Source: CAZFLD01 sp964519835 (GTDB taxonomy: Bacteria; Spirochaetota; Spirochaetia; DSM-27196; CAZFLD01). From it: 37,817 nt of DNA. A program made the position numbers and the translations under genes. Position 1 is the stretch's first letter, and each line of letters starts with the position of its first letter. Location: contig CAZFLD010000039.1 of assembly GCA_964519835.1 (NCBI GenBank), forward strand, positions 1 to 37,817, written 5' to 3'. This document shows, piece by piece, positions 1 through 8,746 of the stretch. The notes below the pieces were generated by a model. That model did no database searches. It was not told where the DNA came from and saw nothing but the letters and a program-made list of their open reading frames with translations.

Positions 1-2747
1 AGGATACACGGCTTCCCAGCGAGTTCGACATCACCAGGTTTGTGAAAAAGGGGAGTAATGCGCTGGCCTTCAAAGTGATTCGGTGGAGCGACTCGAGCTA
101 CATCGAAGATCAGGACCAGTGGTGGATGGCCGGTATTTATCGCGAGGTGTATCTCTACTCGACCGAAGAGGCCCACGTCGAAGACATTCGCGCCGACGCC
201 GATTACGACTACAAGGCGGGCGTGGGACGCATCGGTCTACACATGCAGTTTGCATACACCCCCCAAGACATAGACGACGAGCAGAAGCGCCACGGGCCGG
301 CGGGAGACCACTTCGTCGAGGTGGAGCTGCACGAGTGGCCAATGTACGAGGGCGGGGCTACTCCGGGGGTTCCGGCCGCCGAGCGGATAAGCGCCGCCGC
401 CTTTGCCGGCGACCGCGCCAACGGCCGGCCGCGTACGGAGTCAACGCCGACGACCAGGCCAGGGCCACTGTGGACGGCGCGTGCCGCGGTGCCTGCTTCC
501 TACCGAGCGAGCGAATACCAGATCGTTCTCGAAGGGGAGCTTCCGGGGGCAAAGCCGTGGTCGAGTGAGGAGCCCAATCTATACATTGCGATTGTGTCTC
601 TCCGGGATTCCGACCGGCGATTTGTCGAGGCGCGGAGCGTTCGTCTGGGATTTCGTCGCCTCGAAACCAAAGACAGGCAGTTCTTGATCAATGGCGCTCC
701 GGTGTTGATCAAGGGAGTTAACCGTCACGAACACGATGAGGTGCGCGGTAAGGTCATGACGCGCGAGTTGATGCTCGAGGATCTGCGCCTCCTCAAACAG
801 TTCAATTTCAACGCGGTCAGAACCAGTCACTATCCCGATACCATCGAATGGTACGATCTCTGCGACGAAGCGGGGATGTACGTCGTGGATGAAGCGAACA
901 TAGAGGCGCACGCAAACTATCACTCGATATGTCGCGACCCCCGGTGGGAGACCGCCTTTAGGGAGCGAATGCTTCGTATGGCCCGGCGCGACAAAAACCA
1001 TCCCTGTATCATTGCCTGGAGTGCGGGCAACGAGTCCGGCCACGGCCCCAATCACGTTGTGGGCATCGAAGCGCTGCGTGCATACGACCCGTCGAGGCCG
1101 ATCCACCACGAAGGCGAGGTCAAGGCGCGTTGGACACAGGCCCGTCCAAACGCCTACACCGGTGGAAGCAATCGGACCAACGACTGGATCAACCCGATGT
1201 ATCCGACTATCGACTCGCTTATTGAACACGCTACGGCCGCCCTCGATCCACGGCCGGTGATTTCATGTGAGTACTCACACGCAATGGGAAACGGCAACGG
1301 CAGTTTAGCCGATTACTTCCACGCATTTGAGCACTTTCATGGCCTGCAGGGAGGCTTTATTTGGGAGTGGGTGGATCACGGCATTCGCCGAACTGACGAG
1401 AACGGCCGCACGTATTGGGTCTACGGCGGAGATTTCGGAGAAGAAATCCACGACTCCAACTTTGTAGCCGACGGACTGCTCTGGCCCGACCGAACTCCCC
1501 ACCCGGCAATGTGGGAGTTCAAAAAGCTCGCCCAGCCGGTACGGGTAGAGGCGCGGAGCGTTCGCGAGGGACGCTTCCTCATCGTCAACAGGCACGATTT
1601 TTCAAACCTCGATTACCTGCGCTGCAGGTGGACGGTGGAGGTTGAAGGCGTCGTTCAGGATTCCGGGGACCTGGGGGTTCTTGATGTGGGCCCCGGCGGG
1701 ACGGTCGCGGTTGCTCTCACCTACGGCGATCCAAACCTCGTCGACCGGCTCGAATGCCACGTTTGTTTCTCGTTTGTAACCGGATCGGCGACGCGATGGT
1801 TGGATGCCGGACACGAGGTCGCGTGGGAGCAGTTCGCCGCTTCGACACGGCGCCTGCCGCCACCGACTGCGCCCACGCCGAACGCGCCGAACGCGGCAGA
1901 GGGCACGACAACCGCGAACGCGACGTCGGCTCGTCCGGAGGTTGCCGTTGGTGCCGAGGGCCTGCGCCTCGAGCCGGGCGGTCCGGTGCTCATCGGCCGC
2001 GGGCCGGACCTCAGCCTTTTTCGTGCCACCACCGACAATGACGGCATTCGTGGGTGGGTGGGGCAAGACACCAAGCCCATGGGCCTGTGGCTGGCGGCGG
2101 GGCTCGATTCGCTGGAAGAGGTCTCGCGAGATATCAAAGAGCACCGGGACTATGTTGGGCTCCACGCCGAATTTCGCGGAAAGGCGGACGGTATCGTGCG
2201 GTTTGAACGTACGCTTCGGCGGGAGGGGCGCAACCTTGTCCGCTGCGACGTCGTGATCGACGTTCCGGCAAGCTATCCGACGCTCCCGCGTATCGGGGTG
2301 ATTCTGGAAACGGCGCCCGGGTTTGAGACCCTGGAGTGGTTCGGCCGGGGCCCTTATGAAAACCACATCGACCGAAAGGCCGGCTACCCGATCGGTCGCT
2401 ACTTCGGCACCGTCGCCGACCAGTACGTTCCCTACATCATGCCGCAGGAAAACGGAAGTAAGTGCGAGGTCCGCTGGTTTGCGCTCGCAAATGGGGAGGT
2501 GAGGTTGCGCTTTGTTGCCGATCCGCTTTTTGAGTTTTCCGCCCACCACTTCCGTCCCGAAGACTTGTTCGCCTGTAGGCATACAAATGAGTTGGATGAT
2601 CGACTGCGACCGGAGACGGTGGTAAGTATCGATTTGGTGCAGCGCGGCGTGGGAACGGGAAGCTGCGGACCGCAAACACTGGAGAAGTACTGCGTGTCGC
2701 CGGGCCGCTATCAGTTTGGGTTCTGGATCGAGGTGGACAACGTATAG
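1..2747 (+). CDS. lacZ: Beta-galactosidase, GH2 (LacZ), 5' end outside the window
   Basis: Hydrolyses terminal beta-D-galactosides such as lactose; probably cytoplasmic. The frame is already open at base 3 and the first residues read DTRLPSEFDITRFVKKG, which matches LacZ about 165 residues in, so the N-terminal sugar-binding part lies upstream. Visible: the WSDSSYIEDQDQWWMAGIYREV-type segment, the acid/base Glu in GNESGHG (codon 1032-1034), the nucleophile Glu in SCEYSHAMGN (codon 1269-1271), ATTDNDG near 2030 opening the small-chain domain, and WFGRGPYENHIDRK near 2340-2375. Two Ala/Pro/Thr-rich stretches (about 345-470 and 1840-1945) are extra relative to typical LacZ and look disordered. 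The end is normal and convergent with the secreted protein downstream. The nearby LacI regulator and decayed permeases suggest an oligosaccharide-use context (inference). Confidence 0.95.
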   Translation, partial: DTRLPSEFDITRFVKKGSNALAFKVIRWSDSSYIEDQDQWWMAGIYREVYLYSTEEAHVEDIRADADYDYKAGVGRIGLHMQFAYTPQDIDDEQKRHGPAGDHFVEVELHEWPMYEGGATPGVPAAERISAAAFAGDRANGRPRTESTPTTRPGPLWTARAAVPASYRASEYQIVLEGELPGAKPWSSEEPNLYIAIVSLRDSDRRFVEARSVRLGFRRLETKDRQFLINGAPVLIKGVNRHEHDEVRGKVMTRELMLEDLRLLKQFNFNAVRTSHYPDTIEWYDLCDEAGMYVVDEANIEAHANYHSICRDPRWETAFRERMLRMARRDKNHPCIIAWSAGNESGHGPNHVVGIEALRAYDPSRPIHHEGEVKARWTQARPNAYTGGSNRTNDWINPMYPTIDSLIEHATAALDPRPVISCEYSHAMGNGNGSLADYFHAFEHFHGLQGGFIWEWVDHGIRRTDENGRTYWVYGGDFGEEIHDSNFVADGLLWPDRTPHPAMWEFKKLAQPVRVEARSVREGRFLIVNRHDFSNLDYLRCRWTVEVEGVVQDSGDLGVLDVGPGGTVAVALTYGDPNLVDRLECHVCFSFVTGSATRWLDAGHEVAWEQFAASTRRLPPPTAPTPNAPNAAEGTTTANATSARPEVAVGAEGLRLEPGGPVLIGRGPDLSLFRATTDNDGIRGWVGQDTKPMGLWLAAGLDSLEEVSRDIKEHRDYVGLHAEFRGKADGIVRFERTLRREGRNLVRCDVVIDVPASYPTLPRIGVILETAPGFETLEWFGRGPYENHIDRKAGYPIGRYFGTVADQYVPYIMPQENGSKCEVRWFALANGEVRLRFVADPLFEFSAHHFRPEDLFACRHTNELDDRLRPETVVSIDLVQRGVGTGSCGPQTLEKYCVSPGRYQFGFWIEVDNV

Positions 2748-2765
2748 AGGCGGCCGCAATGCGCA

Positions 2766-2795
2766 CCGGCGGCCGTGAAAAACGCGGGCCGCCGG
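2766..2795. other. GC-rich hairpin after lacZ
   Basis: Nine-base arms (ccggcggcc and ggccgccgg) with a 12-base loop lie just after the lacZ stop. There is no T-run on either side, so if it terminates lacZ it does so weakly or with help. It may serve only as a 3' RNA stabiliser. Confidence 0.4.
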
Positions 2796-2825
2796 CGGCC
2801 GCACGCGCCGCCGCTGCAATCCCCA

Positions 2826-2860
2826 AGCGTTCCCGGCGGCGGTAGCGCCGCCGGAACGCT
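2826..2860. terminator. Bidirectional hairpin between convergent genes
   Basis: A long inverted repeat (agcgttcc-ggcggcg arms, one bulged base, about 3-base loop) sits between lacZ and the convergent secreted-protein gene and overlaps the latter's stop codon. The position suits a shared bidirectional terminator. The usual U-tract is absent, so this is a structural inference. Confidence 0.5.
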
Positions 2861-4352
2861 ACTCGGCGCCTACAGTCAGCGTGAACTCTCCCTCGGCATC
2901 GCCAACGTACGATCCCACGTAGACGAGGTAGCGCCCCCGGGGAGCGTTTTCAATGGTAAGCTTCGAGTTTGTCGATTCGCCGCCGTCATCGTCCGCAATG
3001 CGGATTCCCCCCGGGCCCGTGACGATCAGGTAGGTGTCGAAATCGCTCGACTCAACCGAGATGTGAAGGCTGCCGTCGGACCTATGGTCGTAGTCGTAGA
3101 TGCTGAATAGATCACCGTTAGAGTTGACCGAGCTCGATTCCGTGACACGGCCGCCGACGGTGGTGCTCCCAATGACGGGACTCGCCTCCGAGACCGGTAA
3201 GTCCGGCAGCTCGCGGTCGCCGTCCGGCGGAGGCGTCGGTAAGAGCGCGCCGTCCGGTCCTGAGTCGCTTAACATAAACGCTTCCTGAGCAGGGAGCAGC
3301 ATAATGTTGAAATCGCCGATGCCGTCGCCGCCGTAGCTCGAAACGTAAATCGAGTAGACGCCCTCTTCATCAGCCATCAGCATCAAAAGCGAGTCCGTTC
3401 CGTCCGCGCCGTCGTCGTCCGTAAGGACGATCTCGCTTGGTGTTTGTACAGTGACAAACGTGTCGAAGTCCTCCGATCTGACCACGACGCCGAGCTCCTG
3501 ATAACGGTTGGCACGGAATACAAAGCGCTCGGTCGGCCTCCCGGTGATGACCCGAGACGATTCGTCTATCACGCCGACCTCAGGAGCCCCTACCGACAGA
3601 ACCGTCGGGGGGCCGGTGTCGCGTTGAACCTCGGCCACCTCGATCGTAAACGGGTCGGGAACAATCCGTGAGTTAAATGAATCGTAGAGCACAAGGAGTG
3701 CCTGTCTACCACCGAGGCTCGTGTACTCGGTGCCGACGACGTCGGCTGCCTCGCCGCGGAAGTTTGGAACTCCCGTGACGCTGACTTCGTTTCCCACAAG
3801 AATTGTAAGCGCGTGTTCCGGATCCTCGGCAACAAAGTCGTAGGTCACCGTGCTATCCGGCGCATGAAAGAGGAAGGCCTTGGCATAAAAGTATCCGTCC
3901 GCATCCACGCGGGCGTCGCTCAGGTCGATGGCAACATCTCGCCCCGCCCGAGCTCGTTGGGCGGGAACAACAAAGTACATGATCCGCGCCTCGCTGCGTG
4001 CGTACGCTGTTTCCAGTGAGGCGTTGGCAACGGTAAAGGTAAGAGTTGCGGTCCCCTCGCGGCCTACATCCAACGGAACAAGATTGCCGCTGAGCTCGGT
4101 CGCGCGGTGTCGAAAGCTTCGCCGACCGGGGAGAAGGATTTCCATGTCAACGGGAAAGTCGGTCTGTATGTACAAAACGTAGTCGCCGCCGTCGGGGAAG
4201 TCCATGGTGTGGCTTACTACGTCCGTGATGACACCTTCGTACAACTCCGCTACCAACCGTGCGGTTCCGTCGCCTGTTTGGCCAAACGTGGTGCCGGCCG
4301 CGATGGTCAACGCAAGCAAAACCAGCACCGATAAAAAGAAGCGTTTTGTCAC
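2859..4352 (-). CDS. Secreted protein with PPC-type beta-sandwich domains
   Basis: 497 aa with an N-terminal signal peptide (VTKRFFLSVLVLLALTIAAG, then TTFGQ). Two copies of a PPC-like unit are recognisable. The C-terminal one reads SSDFDTYLIVTGPGG, then ADDDGG, then GRYLVYVGSYVGDAEGEF. An earlier one contains SEDFDTFVTVQTPS, DDDGADGTDS and YSIYVSSYGGDG. The repeated DDDG acidic turns are typical of calcium-associated PPC folds. The N-terminal third (about residues 25-190) appears to be a related sandwich but is less clear. No catalytic domain is visible, so this is a surface or periplasmic binding protein rather than a protease. The GTG start was chosen because AAGGAGG lies 5 bases upstream; an ATG six codons earlier would place that ribosome site inside the gene. 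Substrate unknown. Confidence 0.8.
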   Translation of the reverse strand: MTKRFFLSVLVLLALTIAAGTTFGQTGDGTARLVAELYEGVITDVVSHTMDFPDGGDYVLYIQTDFPVDMEILLPGRRSFRHRATELSGNLVPLDVGREGTATLTFTVANASLETAYARSEARIMYFVVPAQRARAGRDVAIDLSDARVDADGYFYAKAFLFHAPDSTVTYDFVAEDPEHALTILVGNEVSVTGVPNFRGEAADVVGTEYTSLGGRQALLVLYDSFNSRIVPDPFTIEVAEVQRDTGPPTVLSVGAPEVGVIDESSRVITGRPTERFVFRANRYQELGVVVRSEDFDTFVTVQTPSEIVLTDDDGADGTDSLLMLMADEEGVYSIYVSSYGGDGIGDFNIMLLPAQEAFMLSDSGPDGALLPTPPPDGDRELPDLPVSEASPVIGSTTVGGRVTESSSVNSNGDLFSIYDYDHRSDGSLHISVESSDFDTYLIVTGPGGIRIADDDGGESTNSKLTIENAPRGRYLVYVGSYVGDAEGEFTLTVGAE

Positions 4353-4357
4353 CCTGT

Positions 4358-4364
4358 CCTCCTT
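4358..4364 (-). promoter_or_regulatory. Ribosome binding site fixing a GTG start
   Basis: AAGGAGG on the minus strand lies 5 bases before the GTG at 4352-4350. It argues against the upstream ATG at 4370. Confidence 0.8.
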
Positions 4365-4370
4365 AACCAA

Positions 4371-4826
4371 TCTTTTAAGTAATGTATCAAGCAGCCTCGC
4401 GTTCGGCGACTAGATTAGCGATTTGAAATACAAGAGGTAGTTTCGATGCGGGTAGTGGAGCCACACGCGCCCAACGACGGCCGCGAAGGACGCCGACTAT
4501 CGGAGCTTTCCACAAGACGCGGGGCTTATCTCCGACCAATGGCCTTACTCTGCAGATCCGGCTTGCTATGGCCGGGGCCTTGATCGAGTCGAACAAGGCG
4601 GTCATGGCCAAACACGGTTGGGTCACGGGCGCGTTCGAGCGCTTACTCGAATACGCCGCGAGTGCGGTTTCCTCTACTGCGCTCCGGCAGCATCAACTAT
4701 TCCCAACGCCACAAACGATGTCGGGTACAACGTCGGGCGGCCGCGAAACCACAAACCCTCGGACGACGGCAAAGAGATATTGGCTGTGTACCGTGATGAT
4801 TGGGGCCATTGGCGAGCTCGCGGCCA
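4371..4826. other. 456-base stretch with no convincing gene
   Basis: It holds the 5' leader of the secreted-protein gene at its left end. The middle (about 4530-4680, + strand) reads as open sequence such as LTLQIRLAMAGALIESNKAV, then MAKHGWVTGAFERLLEYA. This looks protein-like but has no ribosome site, and I recognise no family. It may be a decayed gene fragment or chance open frame in G+C-rich DNA. Confidence 0.4.
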
Positions 4827-5391
4827 TCACACCACTACGCCGAACACCGTAACCACCGCAGTAACGATTGCGAAACCGAGCATAACGATCCATTGCACCC
4901 GACCGATGTTTCTATTGACGTCCTCGAACCGCTTGTCCATGGCCGAAAATCGCTCGTCCATCTGCTTTTGGAGGGACTCGANNNNNNNNNNNNNNNNNNN
5001 NNNNNNNNNNNNNNNNNNNNNNNNNNNNNNNNNNNNNNNNNNNNNNNNNNNNNNNNNNNNNNNNNNNNNNNNNNNNNNNNNATCGGCTGTCCATGGCTAC
5101 GAATCGGCTGTCCATGGCCGAAAATCGCTCGTCCATCTGCTTCTGGAGGGACTCGAATCGGCTGTCCATGGCTACGAATCGGCTGTCCATGGCCGAAAAT
5201 CGCTCGTCCATGACCGTTCGCTGCAGGCGCAACTCTTCTTCAATGCGAAGTATCCGTTCGAGAATCTGTTGATACGCCGGCGCCGGGTCTGCGGGGATGA
5301 TCTCAGCGACGTATTCTTTGAGCCAGGGTTTTACGTATTCGCCTATGCGCCGTATATCCTCATCGCGCAGTGCCATTGTGGGATCACTCAC
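4827..5391 (-). CDS. Repeat-containing coiled-coil protein with C-terminal membrane anchor (contains assembly gap)
   Basis: A GTG start is preceded by AGGAGG at 5402-5397. The N-terminal ~55 residues (SDPTMALRDEDIRRIGEYVK onward) are followed by heptad-rich text in 25-residue repeats built from MDERFSAMDSRFVAMDSRFESLQKQ-like pieces. After the last repeat come KRFEDVNRNIGRVQWIVM and a hydrophobic helix (VMLGFAIVTAVVTVFGVVV) ending at TGA. Removing the 100 unknown bases leaves a perfectly in-frame 154-residue protein, with the split TTC codon restored, so the gene is probably intact. The architecture (helical repeats plus C-terminal anchor) resembles DUF1640/Bdr-like coiled-coil proteins of bacteria, including Borrelia Bdr. 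Homology to those is not claimed. Role unknown; oligomerisation at the inner membrane is the inference. Confidence 0.75.
4937..5212 (-). repeat. 75-bp in-frame tandem repeat
   Basis: One complete unit is visible at 5082-5156. It consists of two near-identical 21-bp blocks (atcggctgtccatggctacga and a variant) plus a 33-bp block. A further partial unit follows to 5212, and a partial unit sits left of the gap. Each unit encodes 25 residues of coiled coil. Copy number in the genome is unknown because the assembly breaks inside the array. Confidence 0.85.
4982..5081. other. Assembly gap (100 N)
   Basis: Exactly 100 unknown bases, the usual placeholder for a gap of unknown size. The left flank ends and the right flank begins at a 75-bp repeat boundary, so the true gap may be zero or a multiple of 75 bp. 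Confidence 0.95.
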
Positions 5392-5396
5392 CTTTA

Positions 5397-5402
5397 CCTC
5401 CT
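5397..5402 (-). promoter_or_regulatory. Ribosome binding site for the coiled-coil gene
   Basis: AGGAGG lies 5 bases before the GTG at 5391. It supports that start over the ATG six codons further in. Confidence 0.75.
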
Positions 5403-5605
5403 ACTATAGCTTATACGCAGCAAAACGACCATTTGCTTCAAGTGTCGGCAAGCCGGCGGCGCTTAATGCGGCCGTCGGCTGTGAGACGAAGATCCTTCAC
5501 GTATTGTCCGGTTTTGTTGCTTCTGTCTACCCACGGTTAGCGGGAGGGCTTCTTGGCGGCGAGGAATAGACCGGATCCTCCGGTGGTTCGAGGAGGATGA
5601 GCCGC

Positions 5606-6467
5606 CTAACTTGGGTACGGGTCTGCCGAGTCCCGCAGGGCATCGCCGAGGAAGTTGACGCACAAAACCGTGAGCACCACAACGAGCGCGGGAAGCATAC
5701 GCCACGGGTTCACGGCGACGGTTCGAATATTCTGTGCCTGCTGAAGCATCTTGCCCCGCACTGTCCTTGCGAGAGCTGTCCACCCGAGGATCGAGAGAAC
5801 TATCGCAATTATCAATTAGACTCAGAGGGGCGGCCACTCGGTGAGGACGGACGCGGCAAGGGCCATCCAAAGGGGTATGGACGGGATCCCGTTCAGGAAC
5901 TCGATCAATCGTTGAATAAGCATGTCGACAGTCCCGCCGAAGTATCCGGAAACTCCTCCCAAGATCGTGCCCAAATTAAACTGATGATGACACCAAACAA
6001 CCCAATCGACAGAGACACCCGCGAGCCTTGTAGGACCCGCGAATAGATATCTCTGCCCAGAGTGTCAGTTCCAAAAAGGAAAACCTTGCCGTCGTCCTCG
6101 GCGCCAAATAGATGCAGGTCGGTCTCAAACAAGCCCACAAGGCGGCCTTCGTGAAAAAAACAAACGGCCGTGGGCGGCGCAATGACGTGGTCAGGGTGCC
6201 GTTGCCACGGTCCGTACGGCGCGAAGAAGCCTGCGAACACGGCCAGAAGAACATACAGAGGAGTACAAAGCCGGCAACCAGACCAAGCTTGTGTGTTTTG
6301 AAGCTTCGCCAGATAAGCTTTCGGCTCGAGGCCATGTAGTATTCTTCCGACGGCTCTTGAGGGCGCCTGCCGGGTACTCTCGCGGCAACCGGTTGCTGCG
6401 GCCTGTCGGCAAAGCGGGAGCCGGCAGGTCCTTTCCGTTGTGTTCGGAGTTTGTCCAAAAAGCTCAT
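5606..6467 (-). pseudogene. Decayed DppC/OppC-type ABC permease
   Basis: Start ATG (MSFLDKLRTQRKGPAG) overlaps the end of the upstream permease remnant by ATGA, as in an intact operon. The text follows DppC: LIWRSFKTHKLGLVAGFVLL, then after a frameshift near 6240 FAGFFAPY and FGTDTLGRDIYSRVLQGSRVSL. After a second shift near 5960 come GGTVDMLIQRLIEFLNGIPSI and PLWMALAASV, then in-frame stops near 5815. It resumes as GWTALARTVRGK joined directly to AQNIRTVAVNPWRMLPALVV and NFLGDALRDSADPY. The segment that should carry the EAA cytoplasmic loop and adjoining helices (about 70 residues) is deleted. It therefore cannot work as a permease. Intact relatives import oligopeptides or oligosaccharides. 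Confidence 0.9.
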
Positions 6468-7464
6468 GCCGCGTCCTTCGCCTCGAATCGGATCCGAGGA
6501 TCCACGACTACGAGGAGGATGTCCGAGATCAAGATGCCGAGCATGGCAAGAGCCCCGAGGACCATCAAAAAGGCTTCCCGCCAAATACATGTCTTTCTGT
6601 TGCAGTGCGTCCAAGAGCCGCGGTCCGACCGTTGGGAGACTCAAAACGATAGAGGCAAGGGCTTCGCCTGCGACGATCATGGGAAGGATGTAACCGATCC
6701 GGCTGATAATCGGGTCTATCGCCACTCGAAAGGGGTATTTGAAGAGCAGCTTCCGCTCAGAGACACCTTGCGCCCGCGCGGTCACTACCCACTGCTTCCG
6801 CAGTTCATCCAAGACGGAGCTTCGCAGGATACGGAATAGGCCGTCGGTACCCGCGGTTCCGATGACAAAAAGTGATACGGGCAGATGCTCGAGCAGGTCG
6901 ATGAACTTGGCAAAGTTCCAGGGCGCAACCACAAATTCGCGAGAGAATAGCCCACCTACACTCCAGCCGAAAAAGCGAAAAAGGCTAAGAACATCAAGAT
7001 CAGCGCGAGAAGAAAGTTTGGTATGGCCAATCCGATAAACCCGAGGAACGGAAAAACTAGTCAAGGGGTGAGTACTGATGGGTGGCCGAGTAGACCCCGA
7101 TCGGAATGGCGATTATTTACGTGACGAGGAGAGTTCCGAGGGTAATGATGGCTGAGAGCACCACGCGCTCCCGAATAAGATCGGCAACGGGCTCGTCGTA
7201 GATAAACGATTCCCCGAGATCACCTTGCAGCAGATTGCCGGCCCAACGCAGATAGCGCTCGTGAAGGGGAAGGTCGAGTCCGTATCGCTCCTCGTAGGCT
7301 TATAAGTACGCCCGGTCTACCGTTACACCCAAGTCGCGCAGGCGGTTGACCATTGTCGTCAAGTAGTCGCCGGGGCGAAGCTCGATGATCACAGGGGACA
7401 CGATCGACAGTAGAACCGGCAGGATGACAATATAGATCAAGCGCCGGACAACGTATACGACCAT
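6464..7464 (-). pseudogene. Decayed DppB/OppB-type ABC permease
   Basis: It starts with a good ribosome site (GGGAGG at 7478-7473) and ATG: MVVYVVRRLIYIVILPVLLS, a normal DppB first helix. It then has in-frame stops at 7302-7300 (TAA), 7119-7117 (TAA) and 7059-7057 (TAG). Between them is clear family text (YEERYGLDLPLHERYLRWAG, NLLQGDLGESFIYDEPV). A frameshift near 7040 restores VSLFVIGTAGTDGLFRILRS, ARAQGVSERKLLFKYPFRVA and LSLPTVGPRLLDALQQKDMY. A further shift near 6560 restores the C-terminus ILISDILLVVVDPRIRFEAK. At least three stops and two shifts make it non-functional. It lies 78 bases after the LacI gene on the same strand. Confidence 0.92.
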
Positions 7465-7542
7465 AGGCAATACCTCCCAAACCACGAGCCAGGGCGGGAG
7501 ATGGCCTGATGATTACGAGAGGGACAGAGCGACGGAAGGCTA

Positions 7543-8547
7543 TCACCTGCTATCGAGAGGCGCAACCGACGCACGCTCGATGAGTTGTGGCGTAAAAAAG
7601 ACTTCTTTGGCCTGCCGAGGACCGGAGAGAATCTCTTCGAATAGCAGGTTAACGGCGGCGACTCCCAGTTGATACCGGAACGTCTTCATGGTCGTCAAAT
7701 TGGGCCGAACAACAGTAGCCGCCTCAATGTCGTCGTGGCCGACAACGGACATGTCTCGTGGAATTTCCATTCCGGCGTCGAGAAGGACATCGTACGCTCC
7801 CAAAGCCATAAGATCCTTCGCAACAAACACCGCAGTGGGCCGAGGATCGGTTTCCAAGAGTTCCCGCATGCCCTCGCGGCCTCCGCCACGGGTGGGAGGC
7901 CTTTCGACAACGTACTCGGGGCAAAACGGAACTCCGTGCCGTTCGAGCGCCGACGTGTAACCCTGTAGTCGCTCGCGTCCCGAAAAGGCGCTCAGGTCAC
8001 GCGCCAGGTGGGCGACTCGTGTATGCCCTTGTTCAATAAGATAGGAGGTGGCGGCCATGGCGGATCCGATATTGTCGAGTGCGATAGTCGAAAGAGTCGG
8101 ACTTGGATGCTCCCGATAGACTCGCACGACGGGCAACCCCTGTCGATGAAGCCAATCGAGCTCGGCCAGCCCCTCGTCGAAGAAGGGCACGATAATACCG
8201 TCGACTTCTTTGCTTTCCATGACTCGCGTCGCTTCGACCTCCATTTCCGGGTTGAGCTCGGAGTCGAAGAACATCACCGTGTAGCCTCGGTCCCGCGCCG
8301 AAGCGACAATTCCCCGTGCCAGCTCCGGAAAGTTTGCGTCACCCAAGTCACGAACCAAAAAACCGATCACGTTTGTCCTTTGAAGGGCGAGGTTTCGCGC
8401 GGTGCCGCTAGGCTGGTACTTGTGGTCCTCGATGACCTTCAAGACCCTGTCGCGCGTCTCCTGATTTACGTCCGGTTTTCCGTTGAGGACTCGCGATACG
8501 GTGCTGACCGACACGTTAGCCCTTTGAGCAATGTTCTTGATGGTCAT
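7543..8547 (-). CDS. LacI-family transcriptional regulator
   Basis: 334 aa, normal length. An N-terminal LacI helix-turn-helix (TIKNIAQRANVSVSTVSRVL, NGKPDVNQETRDRVLKVIED) leads through a hinge (GTARNLALQRTNVIGFLV) into a periplasmic-binding-like sugar sensor domain (ANFPELARGIVASARDRGYT; VDGIIVPFFDEG; SVVGHDDIEAATVVRPNLTT). Cytoplasmic repressor, presumably released by a sugar. ATG at 8547 was chosen because family members start two or three residues before TIKNIA; a TTG two codons upstream is possible and no clear ribosome site distinguishes them. The repeated TACCGGTA palindromes at 8669-8706 in the divergent intergenic region are its likely operators (inference). It appears intact although the transport genes on both sides are broken. 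Confidence 0.93.
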   Translation of the reverse strand: MTIKNIAQRANVSVSTVSRVLNGKPDVNQETRDRVLKVIEDHKYQPSGTARNLALQRTNVIGFLVRDLGDANFPELARGIVASARDRGYTVMFFDSELNPEMEVEATRVMESKEVDGIIVPFFDEGLAELDWLHRQGLPVVRVYREHPSPTLSTIALDNIGSAMAATSYLIEQGHTRVAHLARDLSAFSGRERLQGYTSALERHGVPFCPEYVVERPPTRGGGREGMRELLETDPRPTAVFVAKDLMALGAYDVLLDAGMEIPRDMSVVGHDDIEAATVVRPNLTTMKTFRYQLGVAAVNLLFEEILSGPRQAKEVFFTPQLIERASVAPLDSR

Positions 8548-8623
8548 GGCCAAAACTCAAGTGGGGTGTTGATCTGAGCATAGACCAGCATCCATCGGGC
8601 AACAAGCGCCCAAATCATATTCC

Positions 8624-8652
8624 TTGACAGCAGCCGGAGCCGCCTCTACTCT
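8624..8652 (+). promoter_or_regulatory. Sigma-70-type promoter
   Basis: TTGACA (8624-8629), 17-base spacer, TACTCT (8647-8652). It faces the ATPase remnant. Transcription would start near 8659, just before the palindromic operators, a classic repression geometry. Confidence 0.65.
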
Positions 8653-8668
8653 GTTATCAGTTGGTTCC

Positions 8669-8706
8669 GGTACCGGTACCGAGAACGCTACCGGTACCTA
8701 CCGGCA
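8669..8706 (+). promoter_or_regulatory. Cluster of LacI-type palindromic operators
   Basis: GGTACCGGTACC (8669-8680) is a perfect palindrome containing TACCGGTA. A second TACCGGTA lies at 8689-8696 and a degenerate third, TACCGGCA, at 8699-8706. LacI-family operators typically have a central CG palindrome. Placed just after the promoter and between lacI and the divergent gene, these are strong operator candidates. Confidence 0.6.
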
Positions 8707-8746
8707 AGACCCGGACTCTTGTTATTCCACCGGAGGGAGTCGTCGC

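Noticed and set aside
1602..2819. 405-codon open frame antisense to lacZ
   Set aside because: A G+C-rich shadow of a clear GH2 gene; no ribosome site and no family text.
5082..5212. CRISPR-like regular repeats
   Set aside because: The units are in-frame coding repeats of 75 bp with no unique spacers; they encode a coiled coil.
4618..5409. Plus-strand open frame running through the N gap
   Set aside because: It crosses unknown bases and is antisense to the repeat protein, whose minus-strand frame has a ribosome site, a coiled coil and a membrane anchor.
6464..7464. Programmed frameshifting or stop-codon recoding in the DppB-like gene
   Set aside because: Three different stops (TAA, TAA, TAG) plus several shifts in one gene, and a core deletion in its partner, point to decay.
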